NCBI GenBank assembly: GCA_021792555.1
Contig: JAJYUL010000007.1
Span: 44,221-108,220 of the forward strand
DNA from: Pseudomonadota bacterium
GTDB lineage: Bacteria > Pseudomonadota > Gammaproteobacteria > Steroidobacterales > Steroidobacteraceae
Length of the DNA stretch: 64,000 nucleotides
Direction: 5' to 3'
Made by a program: the position numbers and the translations under genes. The notes under the pieces were generated by a model. That model was not told where the DNA came from. It ran no database searches and saw nothing but the letters and a program-made list of their open reading frames with translations. Of the stretch, positions 49,508 to 58,728 are shown piece by piece. Each line of letters starts with the position of its first letter. Position 1 is the first letter of the stretch.

Positions 49508-50705
49508 ACGGATCGAGCAGCGGCGGCACGCGCAGCGCCGCAGGCACCCGCTCGAGCCCGATCCGCCGATCCAGCTCCGTATGCCAATGGTAAATGCGAC
49601 GCTCCTGATAATTGAGCGGAATCCCCCTGAAGCCCGGCGTCATGACCGACTCCTGGATCGCCGCGGCGAACTGCAGGTCCTCATCGAGAATGCGATCGAA
49701 GTTCGCGATGCGCACCTTCCACAGCTCCGACGGCGGCCCGGCGCCCCAGTCGGGCGCGAACCAGTGGCACTCGATGCGCATGGTGCGGTCGGAAACCGGC
49801 CAGAAGAGCAGGAACGGGCAGCCGGTCGGGTCAACCGGCACGACCAGGTTCGGAAAGAAATTGAACGAGGGATTGTTGCGCGCGGAAATTTCCGTCGCAG
49901 TCTCGATCCGGCGCATGCCGCGGGTGCCCGGATCGACCCAGTCCGGGCGGCGGTTCGGCGTCACCATCAGCGAGTGGCCGCGCCGATACAAGGCGATCGT
50001 CGTGCCGCGGTGATCGAGAAACCGATCCACCGTGTTCTGGTGAATCGACTTCAGGTGATACACCTCTAAAAAAGCATCGAGCAGCACCTTGACGTTGCAG
50101 TTCACATCGACGCTCTGCTGCGAAACGAGCCGCCATTCGAGCGGCTGGAACTGCTTGAAGTATTCGAAGAATGGCGCAAAGTGCTGCTCGAGCGGCTCGG
50201 CGCTGGGATCCTCGTTGATGAACACCCAGCGGTAAAACCGCTCGCAGCGCACGGCGCGCAGCCCGCGGGTACACATGTCCAGGCCGACAAAGTCGCGCTT
50301 GTCGCGCAGGTTGATCAGCTGACCGTCCAAGCCGTAGGTCCAGCCGTGATACCCGCAGACGAAGCCCTGCACGCAGCCCTTGTCGCCCTTGACCACCGGT
50401 GCACCGCGGTGCTGGCAGGTGTTGTAGAACGCACGCACCACGTCGTCCTTGCCGCGCACGATGACGATCGGCGCGCCGGTTTTGCGCATCACCAGAAACG
50501 AGCCCGGCTCGGGAAGCTCATCGAGGTGGCAGGCATACAGCCAGCTGCGCCCCCACAGCCGCTCGCGCTCGAGCGCGAGAAACGCCGGGTCGACATAGCG
50601 GCCGGCGGGGATATCCGGCAATTGCGGAAACCCCTCCGGGGGCGCCGCCCGCTCGGCCTCATACTTCATGCCGTCGAGAAACCGCTTTACGGTTGCAGAA
50701 TCCAC
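49494..50705 (-). CDS. Aromatic-ring-hydroxylating Rieske oxygenase, alpha subunit (GTG start proposed)
   Basis: CQHRGAPVVKGDKGCVQGFVCGYHGWTYGLDG Rieske; DAFLEVYHLKSIHQ iron site. Start uncertain; ORF extends to 50834 over the putative operator. Confidence 0.9.
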   Translation of the reverse strand: MDSATVKRFLDGMKYEAERAAPPEGFPQLPDIPAGRYVDPAFLALERERLWGRSWLYACHLDELPEPGSFLVMRKTGAPIVIVRGKDDVVRAFYNTCQHRGAPVVKGDKGCVQGFVCGYHGWTYGLDGQLINLRDKRDFVGLDMCTRGLRAVRCERFYRWVFINEDPSAEPLEQHFAPFFEYFKQFQPLEWRLVSQQSVDVNCNVKVLLDAFLEVYHLKSIHQNTVDRFLDHRGTTIALYRRGHSLMVTPNRRPDWVDPGTRGMRRIETATEISARNNPSFNFFPNLVVPVDPTGCPFLLFWPVSDRTMRIECHWFAPDWGAGPPSELWKVRIANFDRILDEDLQFAAAIQESVMTPGFRGIPLNYQERRIYHWHTELDRRIGLERVPAALRVPPLLDPFVEN

Positions 50706-50780
50706 CAGTGACCCCTCTGGCCAGCTGCGCCGACCCGCTTCATCGTCGCACCGATTATAGACACCAATTACGCCAATAAG

Positions 50781-50798
50781 AAACAGGCGTGACTGTTT
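50781..50798. promoter_or_regulatory. Putative operator D: AAACAGGCGTGACTGTTT followed by T-tract
   Basis: Palindrome family; upstream of the minus-strand Rieske gene, with a TATAAT (minus strand, 50754-50759) nearby. Confidence 0.65.
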
Positions 50799-50906
50799 TT
50801 TTATGGCGAACGATGGCAGACTCCACAGCCGCATCGTGCGGCACCAGCCGGCGCTCGACGCCGCCCTGGCCGGCGCCGCTCCCCGGCACCATTCCTAAAA
50901 TAAAAC

Positions 50907-50924
50907 AAACCGTCCTGCTTGTTT
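50907..50924. promoter_or_regulatory. Putative operator E: AAACCGTCCTGCTTGTTT followed by TTTTATAAT
   Basis: Palindrome family; TATAAT at 50927-50932 directly downstream, facing the TonB receptor. Confidence 0.62.
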
Positions 50925-51023
50925 TTTATAATCAGCACCGTTAAGGTCGCGACTCTAGGCCGCACCCACACGGGCGGCACGAAGCGAACAGTGCACAACG
51001 TTCCAATTGGGGGTCCGAACCGT

Positions 51024-53525
51024 ATGAGCACGATCCGACAGAATGAGCGGAGCAACCGCCGCAGCGACCGTATCCCGTATCTTGTGTCTCTCGCGGTGAT
51101 GTCCGCGCTCATGCCGGGGCTCAGTCAAGCCAAGCCGGCTCAGCCGCCACCGACGCCCGCGCCCGCGGCCGCGGCACCGCCGCAGATGCAGCTGCAGGCG
51201 ATCGTTGTGACCGCAGAGCTGCGGCGCACCAATCTGCAGACGACCCCTATTGCGGTCACCGCAATTAATTCCCAAGAAATTCAACAACTTGCGCCCGTGA
51301 CGCTCGCCAATCTGGCGCGCATGGTGCCGAATTTCTCAGTCAATAGCGTCACCGGCTTCAATGCAGCCTCCTTCGCCATGCGCGGGGTCGGCAAGACCTC
51401 GAGCATTGTGTACAACTCCCCGCCGATCGGCGTGTTGCTCGACAATTTCGTCATGCCGAGCGTGTACACGCAGCTGCTCGACCCGTTTAACCTGGAATCT
51501 GTCCAGGTGCTGCGCGGCCCACAAGGCACGCTGTTCGGCGCCAACACCATCGGCGGCGTGGTCGACGTGAAAACCAAAGCGCCTTCCCTGTCACACATGG
51601 AAGTGGACGTGCAGGGCCAGACCGGAAGCTACAACACTTCGATCCTCCAGGGGGCCCTCAACATTCCCCTCATCAAGCATCGACTCGCCATGCGCCTGGT
51701 CCTCAGTCGGCATAAGGAGCAAGGCTGGATGCGCAACGGCGCGACGGACACCATCGGCGGGGTCACCTACAAAGGAAATGGCAACCGCGTCGGCGGCACC
51801 GACGTGACGACGATGCAGGGCGAGCTGCTGTGGCGGCCGAATTCGATGCTGCGCAGCCGCTTCATCTACACCCAGGTCGATGATAATTCCGCGACTCCGG
51901 CGGCGACCAACCTTACCCCGGATAGCAAGGCACCGGGCAGCAATCTGCCCTATTTCGTGTTCGCCGACCTCGGTCTTCTCGCCAGCAACACCGGCAACCC
52001 GCTCGATCGAGCCGGCACGAACAACCCCGGCGACGGCTACCTGATCAACATGGAACAGGGCCAGCATGTGAAGGCGCAGGGCTATCAGCTGAATACCCGC
52101 ATTCACTTTGATTTCGGCACCTTCACCTGGATACAGGGCTACTGGGGACAGAACGACTCCCTGGCATCGAACTACACCGGCGTAGTGGGCCCGATTTCCG
52201 TCTTCGACGCCAATCGCTCCGATCGGCGCAGCACATGGCAGGAGGAACTGCGCTTCGCATCCAAGCAGTTCGGACCGTTCAACTACGTCGCCGGCCTCTT
52301 CTATTACCATGACAACGACCGCTTTTGCGTCGCGCAGCTGCTTGGAATCTACCAGCTGCTCGGCGTTCCGGCGCCCCCGGGACTGCAGCCCGGCGGCTAC
52401 AACACAAACCCGCAGGTGCTCTGCAATGCGCAGCGCTCGCACCAGGCCGCCGCATACGGCCAGGCCAACTGGAAGCTGACGCGCGACACCACCCTCACGA
52501 TGGGCGCGCGCATCACCACGCAGCACAACAGCTGGATCGGTCGTCAGCAGGTATTCGTGCAGCAGCTGCCGTCACCGATCGGCGCGATCATACCGAGTTT
52601 CACCTGGCAGCAGCTCGGCAGCCTGATGAATGCCGGCGACTTCACCAAATACCCCTTCGGCGTAGTCACCAACAATCACACCTGGACGCAGCCGACCTAC
52701 AACATCACGCTGTCGCACAAGTTCTCGCCCAACATATTTGCTTACGGCACCTTCGCGCACGCTTTCGAGGCCGGCGCTTACAATGACCAGATCGGCACCA
52801 CCGGCACCCCGATCACTCCGGGAGAGGCCCAGCCCACCGCCCCGGAGAAAGCCAATTCGTTCGAGCTCGGCGTCAAGAGCGAACTCGACAACCGCCGGGT
52901 GCGCCTGAACGAGGCACTCTTCTACGTGCAATACAGCAACGTCATTCGCCAGGTCGTCGTTCCGGTGAAGAACATAAACGGAGCGGTCGGCGAGGAGACG
53001 CTGTTCCGCAACGCCGCGAAGGAAACCGCTTACGGCATCGAAAGCGAGCTGACCGCGCGCCTGACAGACAACCTGATGTTGAATCTCCCGCTGAGCTTCC
53101 AGCGCTGCTATTACAACAGCTTCGAGAGCAGCGGCGTGAACCTGTCACAACTGCCCGTGACTCGCTGCCCGAAATGGACCGGCACGGTGGATCTGAACTA
53201 CACGGTTCCGATGCGCGATTCGCTCGGTGGTCTGGACATCGACGTGTCGGAGAACTACGTCTCGAAGAACCTCGACACGTACTCCCTGGCGCTGCCGTAC
53301 GAGCCGTTCACCCAGACCTACCAGCAGGCGCGCGCGCTGCTCGACGCCTCGATCACCTATACCACACCCGATCACCGGCTGTTCGTACGCCTCGTCGGGC
53401 GCAACCTCACGAACAAGATCTACCTGGAGAACGCGCAGAACGTCGATCCGCTGTGGGTGTGGGGCTTCTACGGGGAGCCGCGCTACCTCGGCGTGCAGGT
53501 GGGCTACAAGTTCATCAGCAGGTAG
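51024..53525 (+). CDS. TonB-dependent outer-membrane receptor
   Basis: Plug IVVTAELRRTNLQTTPIAVTAINSQEIQQL...SVQVLRGPQGTLFGANTIGGVVDVKTK; C-terminal barrel ending VGYKFISR. Confidence 0.93.
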   Translation: MSTIRQNERSNRRSDRIPYLVSLAVMSALMPGLSQAKPAQPPPTPAPAAAAPPQMQLQAIVVTAELRRTNLQTTPIAVTAINSQEIQQLAPVTLANLARMVPNFSVNSVTGFNAASFAMRGVGKTSSIVYNSPPIGVLLDNFVMPSVYTQLLDPFNLESVQVLRGPQGTLFGANTIGGVVDVKTKAPSLSHMEVDVQGQTGSYNTSILQGALNIPLIKHRLAMRLVLSRHKEQGWMRNGATDTIGGVTYKGNGNRVGGTDVTTMQGELLWRPNSMLRSRFIYTQVDDNSATPAATNLTPDSKAPGSNLPYFVFADLGLLASNTGNPLDRAGTNNPGDGYLINMEQGQHVKAQGYQLNTRIHFDFGTFTWIQGYWGQNDSLASNYTGVVGPISVFDANRSDRRSTWQEELRFASKQFGPFNYVAGLFYYHDNDRFCVAQLLGIYQLLGVPAPPGLQPGGYNTNPQVLCNAQRSHQAAAYGQANWKLTRDTTLTMGARITTQHNSWIGRQQVFVQQLPSPIGAIIPSFTWQQLGSLMNAGDFTKYPFGVVTNNHTWTQPTYNITLSHKFSPNIFAYGTFAHAFEAGAYNDQIGTTGTPITPGEAQPTAPEKANSFELGVKSELDNRRVRLNEALFYVQYSNVIRQVVVPVKNINGAVGEETLFRNAAKETAYGIESELTARLTDNLMLNLPLSFQRCYYNSFESSGVNLSQLPVTRCPKWTGTVDLNYTVPMRDSLGGLDIDVSENYVSKNLDTYSLALPYEPFTQTYQQARALLDASITYTTPDHRLFVRLVGRNLTNKIYLENAQNVDPLWVWGFYGEPRYLGVQVGYKFISR

Positions 53526-53536
53526 ACACAGGAGGC

Positions 53537-54724
53537 CTAGATCACTTCGCGGGTTCGCAATGCGGCGATTTCACTATCGCTGTACCCGAGACTGCGCAGG
53601 ATCTCATCGGTATGTTCACCGGCTTGTGGCGGCGGCCGACGGATGCCGCCGCCACATCCGCTCAGCGTGACGGGAAGGTCGGGCACCGACACCGCATGTG
53701 CAAGTCCCGGATAGTCGCTGATCGCGCGCAGCAACCTCATGGCGGCCACCTGCTCATTCTCGAGAGCCTCCTGGGGCGTGAGTATCGGCCCGGCGGGAAT
53801 GCCGGCCTGCTGCAGAGCCGCGATTGCCTCGGCCGTAGTGCGCTCGCAGCACCACACGCGCATGCGCTCGAGTATGGGCCCGCTGTTATCGCCGCGCGAC
53901 TGGTCGGTGCCGAAGCGGGCATCGTTGCACCAGAGCGCCTCCTCACCCATCAGCCGCGCCCAGCGGCGGAATAGGCCGTTACCGACCACATGTGTCAGGA
54001 TATGACCATCACGAGTCGCAAATACATCCGATGGGGCGGAGGTCTGCACACGATTACCCGTGCCCACGCGGCCGATGTGCGTTGCGCTCTGCTCGATCAG
54101 GTGCGAGCCGAACACCGCCAGCGCCGTGCCGAGCAGCGTGGCGTGGACTTGCTGGCCCTCGCCGGTCTGCTGCCGATGCATCAGCGCGGCCAGCGTTGCG
54201 AACGCCGAGAGAACGGCGGTGGCGTAATCGACGTACGGCGCCGCAGCCTTGGCCGGTGCGCCCGGCGTGCCCGTGATGTACATCGCTCCGGACATTGCCT
54301 GGCCGATGCCATCGAAGCCGCCCCGGTTGCTGTACGGCCCGACGTCGCCGAAGGCGCTCTGCGCGACGAGAATGATGTCCGGCCGGATCTTGCACAACGA
54401 CTCGTAATCGAGCCCCATCTTCGCGCGTGCCGCCGCCGGCAGATTGGCGATCACCACATCGGCGCTGCGCACCAGTCGGGCAACGATTTCGGCTGCGGCG
54501 GGATTGCCCAGCTCGAGCGTCAGGGAGCGCTTGTTGCAGGCCGTCTGAAACAGCACCGCGCCCTCGCCCGCGGCGGTGATCGGGGCTATGAAGCGGTCCT
54601 CGCCGCCGCCGCGCCGCTCGATGCGGATGACATCGGCGCCGAGGTAACCGAGCAGTGTCGCGCAGTATGGCCCGGCCACGTAGCGCCCGAAGTCCAGAAC
54701 CCGAATGTTTTTCAGCAGCGCCAT
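53537..54724 (-). CDS. CaiB/BaiF-family (class III) CoA transferase
   Basis: IRVLDFGRYVAGPYCATLLGYLGADVIRIERRGGGEDR; NKRSLTLELGNPAA; RGGFDGIGQAMSGAMYITGTPG. Confidence 0.93.
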   Translation of the reverse strand: MALLKNIRVLDFGRYVAGPYCATLLGYLGADVIRIERRGGGEDRFIAPITAAGEGAVLFQTACNKRSLTLELGNPAAAEIVARLVRSADVVIANLPAAARAKMGLDYESLCKIRPDIILVAQSAFGDVGPYSNRGGFDGIGQAMSGAMYITGTPGAPAKAAAPYVDYATAVLSAFATLAALMHRQQTGEGQQVHATLLGTALAVFGSHLIEQSATHIGRVGTGNRVQTSAPSDVFATRDGHILTHVVGNGLFRRWARLMGEEALWCNDARFGTDQSRGDNSGPILERMRVWCCERTTAEAIAALQQAGIPAGPILTPQEALENEQVAAMRLLRAISDYPGLAHAVSVPDLPVTLSGCGGGIRRPPPQAGEHTDEILRSLGYSDSEIAALRTREVI

Positions 54725-54741
54725 TTTTTACAGGAGCCCCC

Positions 54742-55902
54742 ATGGATTTCCGCTTGACCGATGATCAGCTCGCTCTGCAGGCTACCGCACGCGAATACGT
54801 GCGCAAGCGGCTGCTGCCGCTCGCCGCGCAGATTGATCGTGAGGACACGCCGCCGCCGCGCTCCTTGGTGCGCGAATATGCCGAGATGGGCTTCCTCGGC
54901 CTGAACGTCGCACCGCAGTACGGCGGGCTCGGCCTGAGCAATCTCGATGCGCTGATCGTGCTCGAGGAGTTCGGCAAGTGCTCCTCCGCCCTCGCCTTTC
55001 CGGTGTTCGAATCGTGCGTAGGACCGGTGCGCTCGGTGGAGCACTTTGCCGGTGAGGCACTGCGCCAGCGCATCATCCCGCGGGTGTGCAGCGGTGAGAT
55101 GATTGTCGCCGTGTCGATGTCCGAACCCCAGGCGGGCTCGGCGCTGAGCGACCTGACCACGCGCGCCGAGGTGCGCGCGGATCGAGTCGTGCTGAATGGC
55201 ACGAAACGCTGGTGCTCGGGTGGCGGACATGCGGACGCCTATGTCGTTTACTGCCGGATGAGCGATGCGCCAGGGGCCAAAGGCATCGGCGCGGTGCTCG
55301 TGGAAAAGGGCACCCCCGGCCTCACATTCGGCGCCCCGGAGAGCCTGATGGGCTTCCGTGGCGTGCCGAGCAGTGATCTTTACTTCGACGACTGCGAAGT
55401 TCCCGCGGAGAACATCATCGTACCGGCCGGGGGCTTCAAGAAGCTGATGGAGACCTTCGATCTGGAGCGCTGCGGGAACGCCACGATGTCGCTGTCGCAG
55501 GCAAGCGGCGCACTGCAGGACGTTCTTGCCTACGTGCAGGAGCGCAAGCAGTTCGGCAAGCCGCTCGCCGATTTCCAGGCCGTACAGATGAAGCTCGCCG
55601 AAATGCAGATGAAAGTCGAGGCGGCACGGCTGCTGATCTGGCGCGCGGTCGCCACTGCCCATGACGGCCTGCCGAACGTGCTGGAGTCCTCGGTCGCCAA
55701 ATGCTTCGCCAATGAGGCGGCAAGAGAAGTCTGCGGCCATGCGGTGCAACTGATGGGCGGTTACGGGTATTCGCGCGAGTACCCGATGGAGCGGCGCCTG
55801 CGCGACGCCTGGGGCTGGGGAATCGCCGGCGGGGCGATCGACATCCAGAAGGTGAATATCGCCTCGGCCATGATCGGTCGCCGCTTCGATCAACGCCGTT
55901 AA
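54742..55902 (+). CDS. Acyl-CoA dehydrogenase
   Basis: MDFRLTDDQLALQATAREYV; VSMSEPQAGSALSDLTT; QLMGGYGYSREYPMERRLRDAWGWGIAGG; start 54742. Confidence 0.93.
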   Translation: MDFRLTDDQLALQATAREYVRKRLLPLAAQIDREDTPPPRSLVREYAEMGFLGLNVAPQYGGLGLSNLDALIVLEEFGKCSSALAFPVFESCVGPVRSVEHFAGEALRQRIIPRVCSGEMIVAVSMSEPQAGSALSDLTTRAEVRADRVVLNGTKRWCSGGGHADAYVVYCRMSDAPGAKGIGAVLVEKGTPGLTFGAPESLMGFRGVPSSDLYFDDCEVPAENIIVPAGGFKKLMETFDLERCGNATMSLSQASGALQDVLAYVQERKQFGKPLADFQAVQMKLAEMQMKVEAARLLIWRAVATAHDGLPNVLESSVAKCFANEAAREVCGHAVQLMGGYGYSREYPMERRLRDAWGWGIAGGAIDIQKVNIASAMIGRRFDQRR

Positions 55903-56246
55903 AGGTGCCCGGCCGCCGCCGGGCGCGCCGCTGCGAGCGCGACGTGCACCATGCCCTCGATGACGCGCACCTCATGGCGCTGCAGCGGCTCGGTGGCGGG
56001 CGCCCCGAGCACACGGCCGTCGCGCACGTCGAAGGACGCACCGTGCAGCGGACAGATGAGCCGCACGCCGCGCAACCGCCCTTCGTGCATCTGCGCATAG
56101 GCGTGTGTGCAGACGTTGTCCAGGGCGAAGATGCCTGCGCGCGTGTGGCAGATCAGCACGTCACGCCCGCTCAGCGTGACGCAACGCATAGCCCCCTCGG
56201 GCAGATCGGCCAAGGCAATGGCCGGATGGAATGTCACGTCAGTCAA
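55899..56246 (-). CDS. Rieske [2Fe-2S] ferredoxin component
   Basis: DNVCTHAYAQMHEGRLRGVRLICPLHGASFDVRDGRVLGAPATEPL. Confidence 0.9.
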   Translation of the reverse strand: MTDVTFHPAIALADLPEGAMRCVTLSGRDVLICHTRAGIFALDNVCTHAYAQMHEGRLRGVRLICPLHGASFDVRDGRVLGAPATEPLQRHEVRVIEGMVHVALAAARPAAAGHL

Positions 56247-56317
56247 GATGCACAGCCGCTTTGACTCGCACCCACCAGGGGGGCGGAACCCGCACTGTAC
56301 CGCACTTGATCCAAAAC

Positions 56318-56335
56318 AAACAGGCGTGCTTGTTT
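56318..56335. promoter_or_regulatory. Putative operator F: AAACAGGCGTGCTTGTTT followed by CTTTT
   Basis: Best match to the palindrome family; between divergent Rieske ferredoxin and ABM genes; TATCAT at 56356-56361 as candidate -10. Confidence 0.68.
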
Positions 56336-56386
56336 CTTTTCAGAATTCTCTGGGCTATCATCGGGCGGCACTGGAGGGGGAACACC

Positions 56387-56677
56387 ATGGCGAAGATCAC
56401 CTTCATCGCGAGGATGACCGTAAAGCAGGAGCGCGAGGATGAATTCCTCGACTGCTGTCGCAAGCTAGAGCGCTACGTGCGCGAGAACGAGCCCGACACC
56501 GTGGCTTACGAATTCTTCCGGCTGCGCGAGCCACACCGCTTTGCGGTGCTCGAGTCCTTCAAGGACGAACAGGCCGAACATCATCACATGAGTTCGCCCA
56601 TGCTCGCGCAGCTCGCACCGCAGATTGCCGAGTGCGTCGAGGGCACATGGATCCGTGAATTCTTCGATCCATTGTAA
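56387..56677 (+). CDS. ABM-domain (antibiotic-biosynthesis/quinol monooxygenase-like) protein
   Basis: ITFIARMTVKQEREDEFLDCCRKLERYVRENEPDTVAYEFFRLREPHRFAVLESFKDEQAEHHHMSSP; start 56387. Confidence 0.82.
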   Translation: MAKITFIARMTVKQEREDEFLDCCRKLERYVRENEPDTVAYEFFRLREPHRFAVLESFKDEQAEHHHMSSPMLAQLAPQIAECVEGTWIREFFDPL

Positions 56678-56684
56678 ACAGCCG

Positions 56685-58379
56685 ATGAACAAGACTCAAA
56701 TGACTCCGCGCAGCGAAACGCTGCGCTCGGTGCGGATTCAAGTCACCACGCTCGGTGATCTGCTGCTCAGTGCCGCAGACCGCCATCCAGACTCACCAGC
56801 GCTGATCCTGCCCGGCGGGCGCATGACCTATGCGCAGCTCGCGCAGCGCGCGCTGCGGCGCGCGCGCAGCCTGCAGGCGCTCGGCATCCAGCCACACGAT
56901 CATGTCGGGCTGTTGCTGCCGACATCCTTCGAGTTCGTCGAAATGCTCTTCGCCATAGCACTGTGCGGTGCCGTGGCCGTCCCCATGAACGCGCGCTACC
57001 GGCACAACGAGCTCGCTTACGTCATCGAGAACGGCGACCTGGTCGCCGTGTTCACCACGGATCTGATCGCCGAGCAGGTGAATTTCGTCGAACGGTTGAC
57101 GAACGCACTGCCCCAATTGCGCGACGCACAGGATCCGCGACGGCTGTCCCTGAGCGCCGCTCCGTGCCTGCGCAACCTCGTGTTGCTCGGCAAATCGCGC
57201 CAGCACGGCTTCCTGGCCGAGGACGAGTTCGATGCGCTCGCTGACCAGTCTGCCGAGGAGCTGGTGCACGAGGCGCGCCTGCGCGTGCGGCTGCGCGACG
57301 TGGCAATCATGCTCTACACGTCCGGAACCACCTCCAATCCCAAGGGCTGCCTGCTCTCGCACGAAGCGATGGTGCGCAACTCGATCGCGCTCGGACGTCA
57401 CCGCTACGCGCTGACACATGACGATGTGTTCTGGTCGCCGCTACCGATGTTCCACATCGCGGCGATCCTGCCGATGTGCGCGATTTTCGACGTCGGCGGG
57501 GTCTACGCCACCATGACGCATTTCGATGCCGGCAAGGCGCTGCAAATGCTCGAGAGCGAACGCGTGACGGCGACTTATCCCTGTTTCGTCACGATCATGT
57601 CCGATCTGATTCATCATCCGGACTTCCCAAAAACCGACCTCTCGCGCATCAAGCTGATGAACTCGAACTTCGCGGTCCAGCCGCCGGCCATCGCCACAGC
57701 GATGCTCAAGGCGATTCCCGATGCGCTGTACGTCGGCACCTTTGGCATGACGGAAACCGCCGGGACCGTCACCACCAGCCGTCTCGATGATCCGCTTGAG
57801 CAGCGCATCGGCAGACTGGGGCGGCCCCTGCCGGGCCTGGAGGTGCGCATCGTTGACCCCGAAAGCGGGCTCGATGTGCCCACCGGCAGCCGCGGAGAAG
57901 TGCTGGTGCGCGGCTACAGCACGCTCGAGGGTTATTACAAAGACGTGCAAAAAACGGCTCAGGCGCTCGATGCGGACGGCTGGTTCCACACCGGTGACAT
58001 CGGCTCGGTGGATGCAGCCGGCACCATGATGTTTCACGGTCGGGTGAAAGACATGCTGAAGGTCGGCGGTGAGAACGTCGCCGCGGCCGAGATCGAAAGC
58101 TGCCTGCAGCGCCACCCGGCGGTCAAGCTCGCGCAGGTCGTCGGGGTCCCGGACGCCCGCCTGGTCGAGGTGGCCGCAGCGTTCGTCGAATGCCGTGAGG
58201 ACTGCTCGGTCGATGCCCAGGAGCTGATCGAGTTCTGCCGGCGCGAGATCGCCAGCTTCAAGGTGCCCCGCCACATCCGCTTCGTCACCGCCTGGCCGAT
58301 GTCAACCAGCAAGATCCAGAAGTTTCGCCTGCGCGATCAGCTCATCGTGGAGCTCAATCAAGCCGGGCAACAGGGGTAA
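56685..58379 (+). CDS. AMP-dependent acyl-CoA synthetase/ligase
   Basis: IMLYTSGTTSNPKGCLLSHEAM; YVGTFGMTETAG; GWFHTGDIGSVDAAGTMMFHGRVKDMLKVGGENVAAAEIE; start 56685. Confidence 0.93.
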   Translation: MNKTQMTPRSETLRSVRIQVTTLGDLLLSAADRHPDSPALILPGGRMTYAQLAQRALRRARSLQALGIQPHDHVGLLLPTSFEFVEMLFAIALCGAVAVPMNARYRHNELAYVIENGDLVAVFTTDLIAEQVNFVERLTNALPQLRDAQDPRRLSLSAAPCLRNLVLLGKSRQHGFLAEDEFDALADQSAEELVHEARLRVRLRDVAIMLYTSGTTSNPKGCLLSHEAMVRNSIALGRHRYALTHDDVFWSPLPMFHIAAILPMCAIFDVGGVYATMTHFDAGKALQMLESERVTATYPCFVTIMSDLIHHPDFPKTDLSRIKLMNSNFAVQPPAIATAMLKAIPDALYVGTFGMTETAGTVTTSRLDDPLEQRIGRLGRPLPGLEVRIVDPESGLDVPTGSRGEVLVRGYSTLEGYYKDVQKTAQALDADGWFHTGDIGSVDAAGTMMFHGRVKDMLKVGGENVAAAEIESCLQRHPAVKLAQVVGVPDARLVEVAAAFVECREDCSVDAQELIEFCRREIASFKVPRHIRFVTAWPMSTSKIQKFRLRDQLIVELNQAGQQG

Positions 58380-58385
58380 GGCCAC

Positions 58386-58679
58386 ATGTCCACCACTTTT
58401 ATTGCCACGCTCGTCGTCAAAAACGGCATGGAGCAGCAGTTCGAGGATCTGCAGCGCGAGCTGTCACAGCTGACGCACGCGCATGAACCCGCAACGCTGG
58501 TCTATGACGTGATCCGTCACCAGAGCAAGCCGTCGACCTACGTGGTCTACGGCCGCTTCAAGGATGAGCAGTCATTCCAGATTCACCAGGCATCGCCGTT
58601 TCACGAGCGTCTGGTGCCGCCGATCCTCGCCTGCCTGGCCGAGCCGATGGATCTGCAGATGTTCACCTGGGTGGCCTGA
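58386..58679 (+). CDS. ABM-domain (quinol monooxygenase-like) protein, second copy
   Basis: TFIATLVVKNGMEQQFEDLQRELSQLTHAHEPATLVYDVIRHQSKPSTYVVYGRFKDEQSFQIHQASPFH. Confidence 0.82.
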   Translation: MSTTFIATLVVKNGMEQQFEDLQRELSQLTHAHEPATLVYDVIRHQSKPSTYVVYGRFKDEQSFQIHQASPFHERLVPPILACLAEPMDLQMFTWVA

Positions 58680-58728
58680 GGCCACCGAACGGCGGCGCAC
58701 CGCCGGGGGCCCGATCCTCTCAGCAAAA

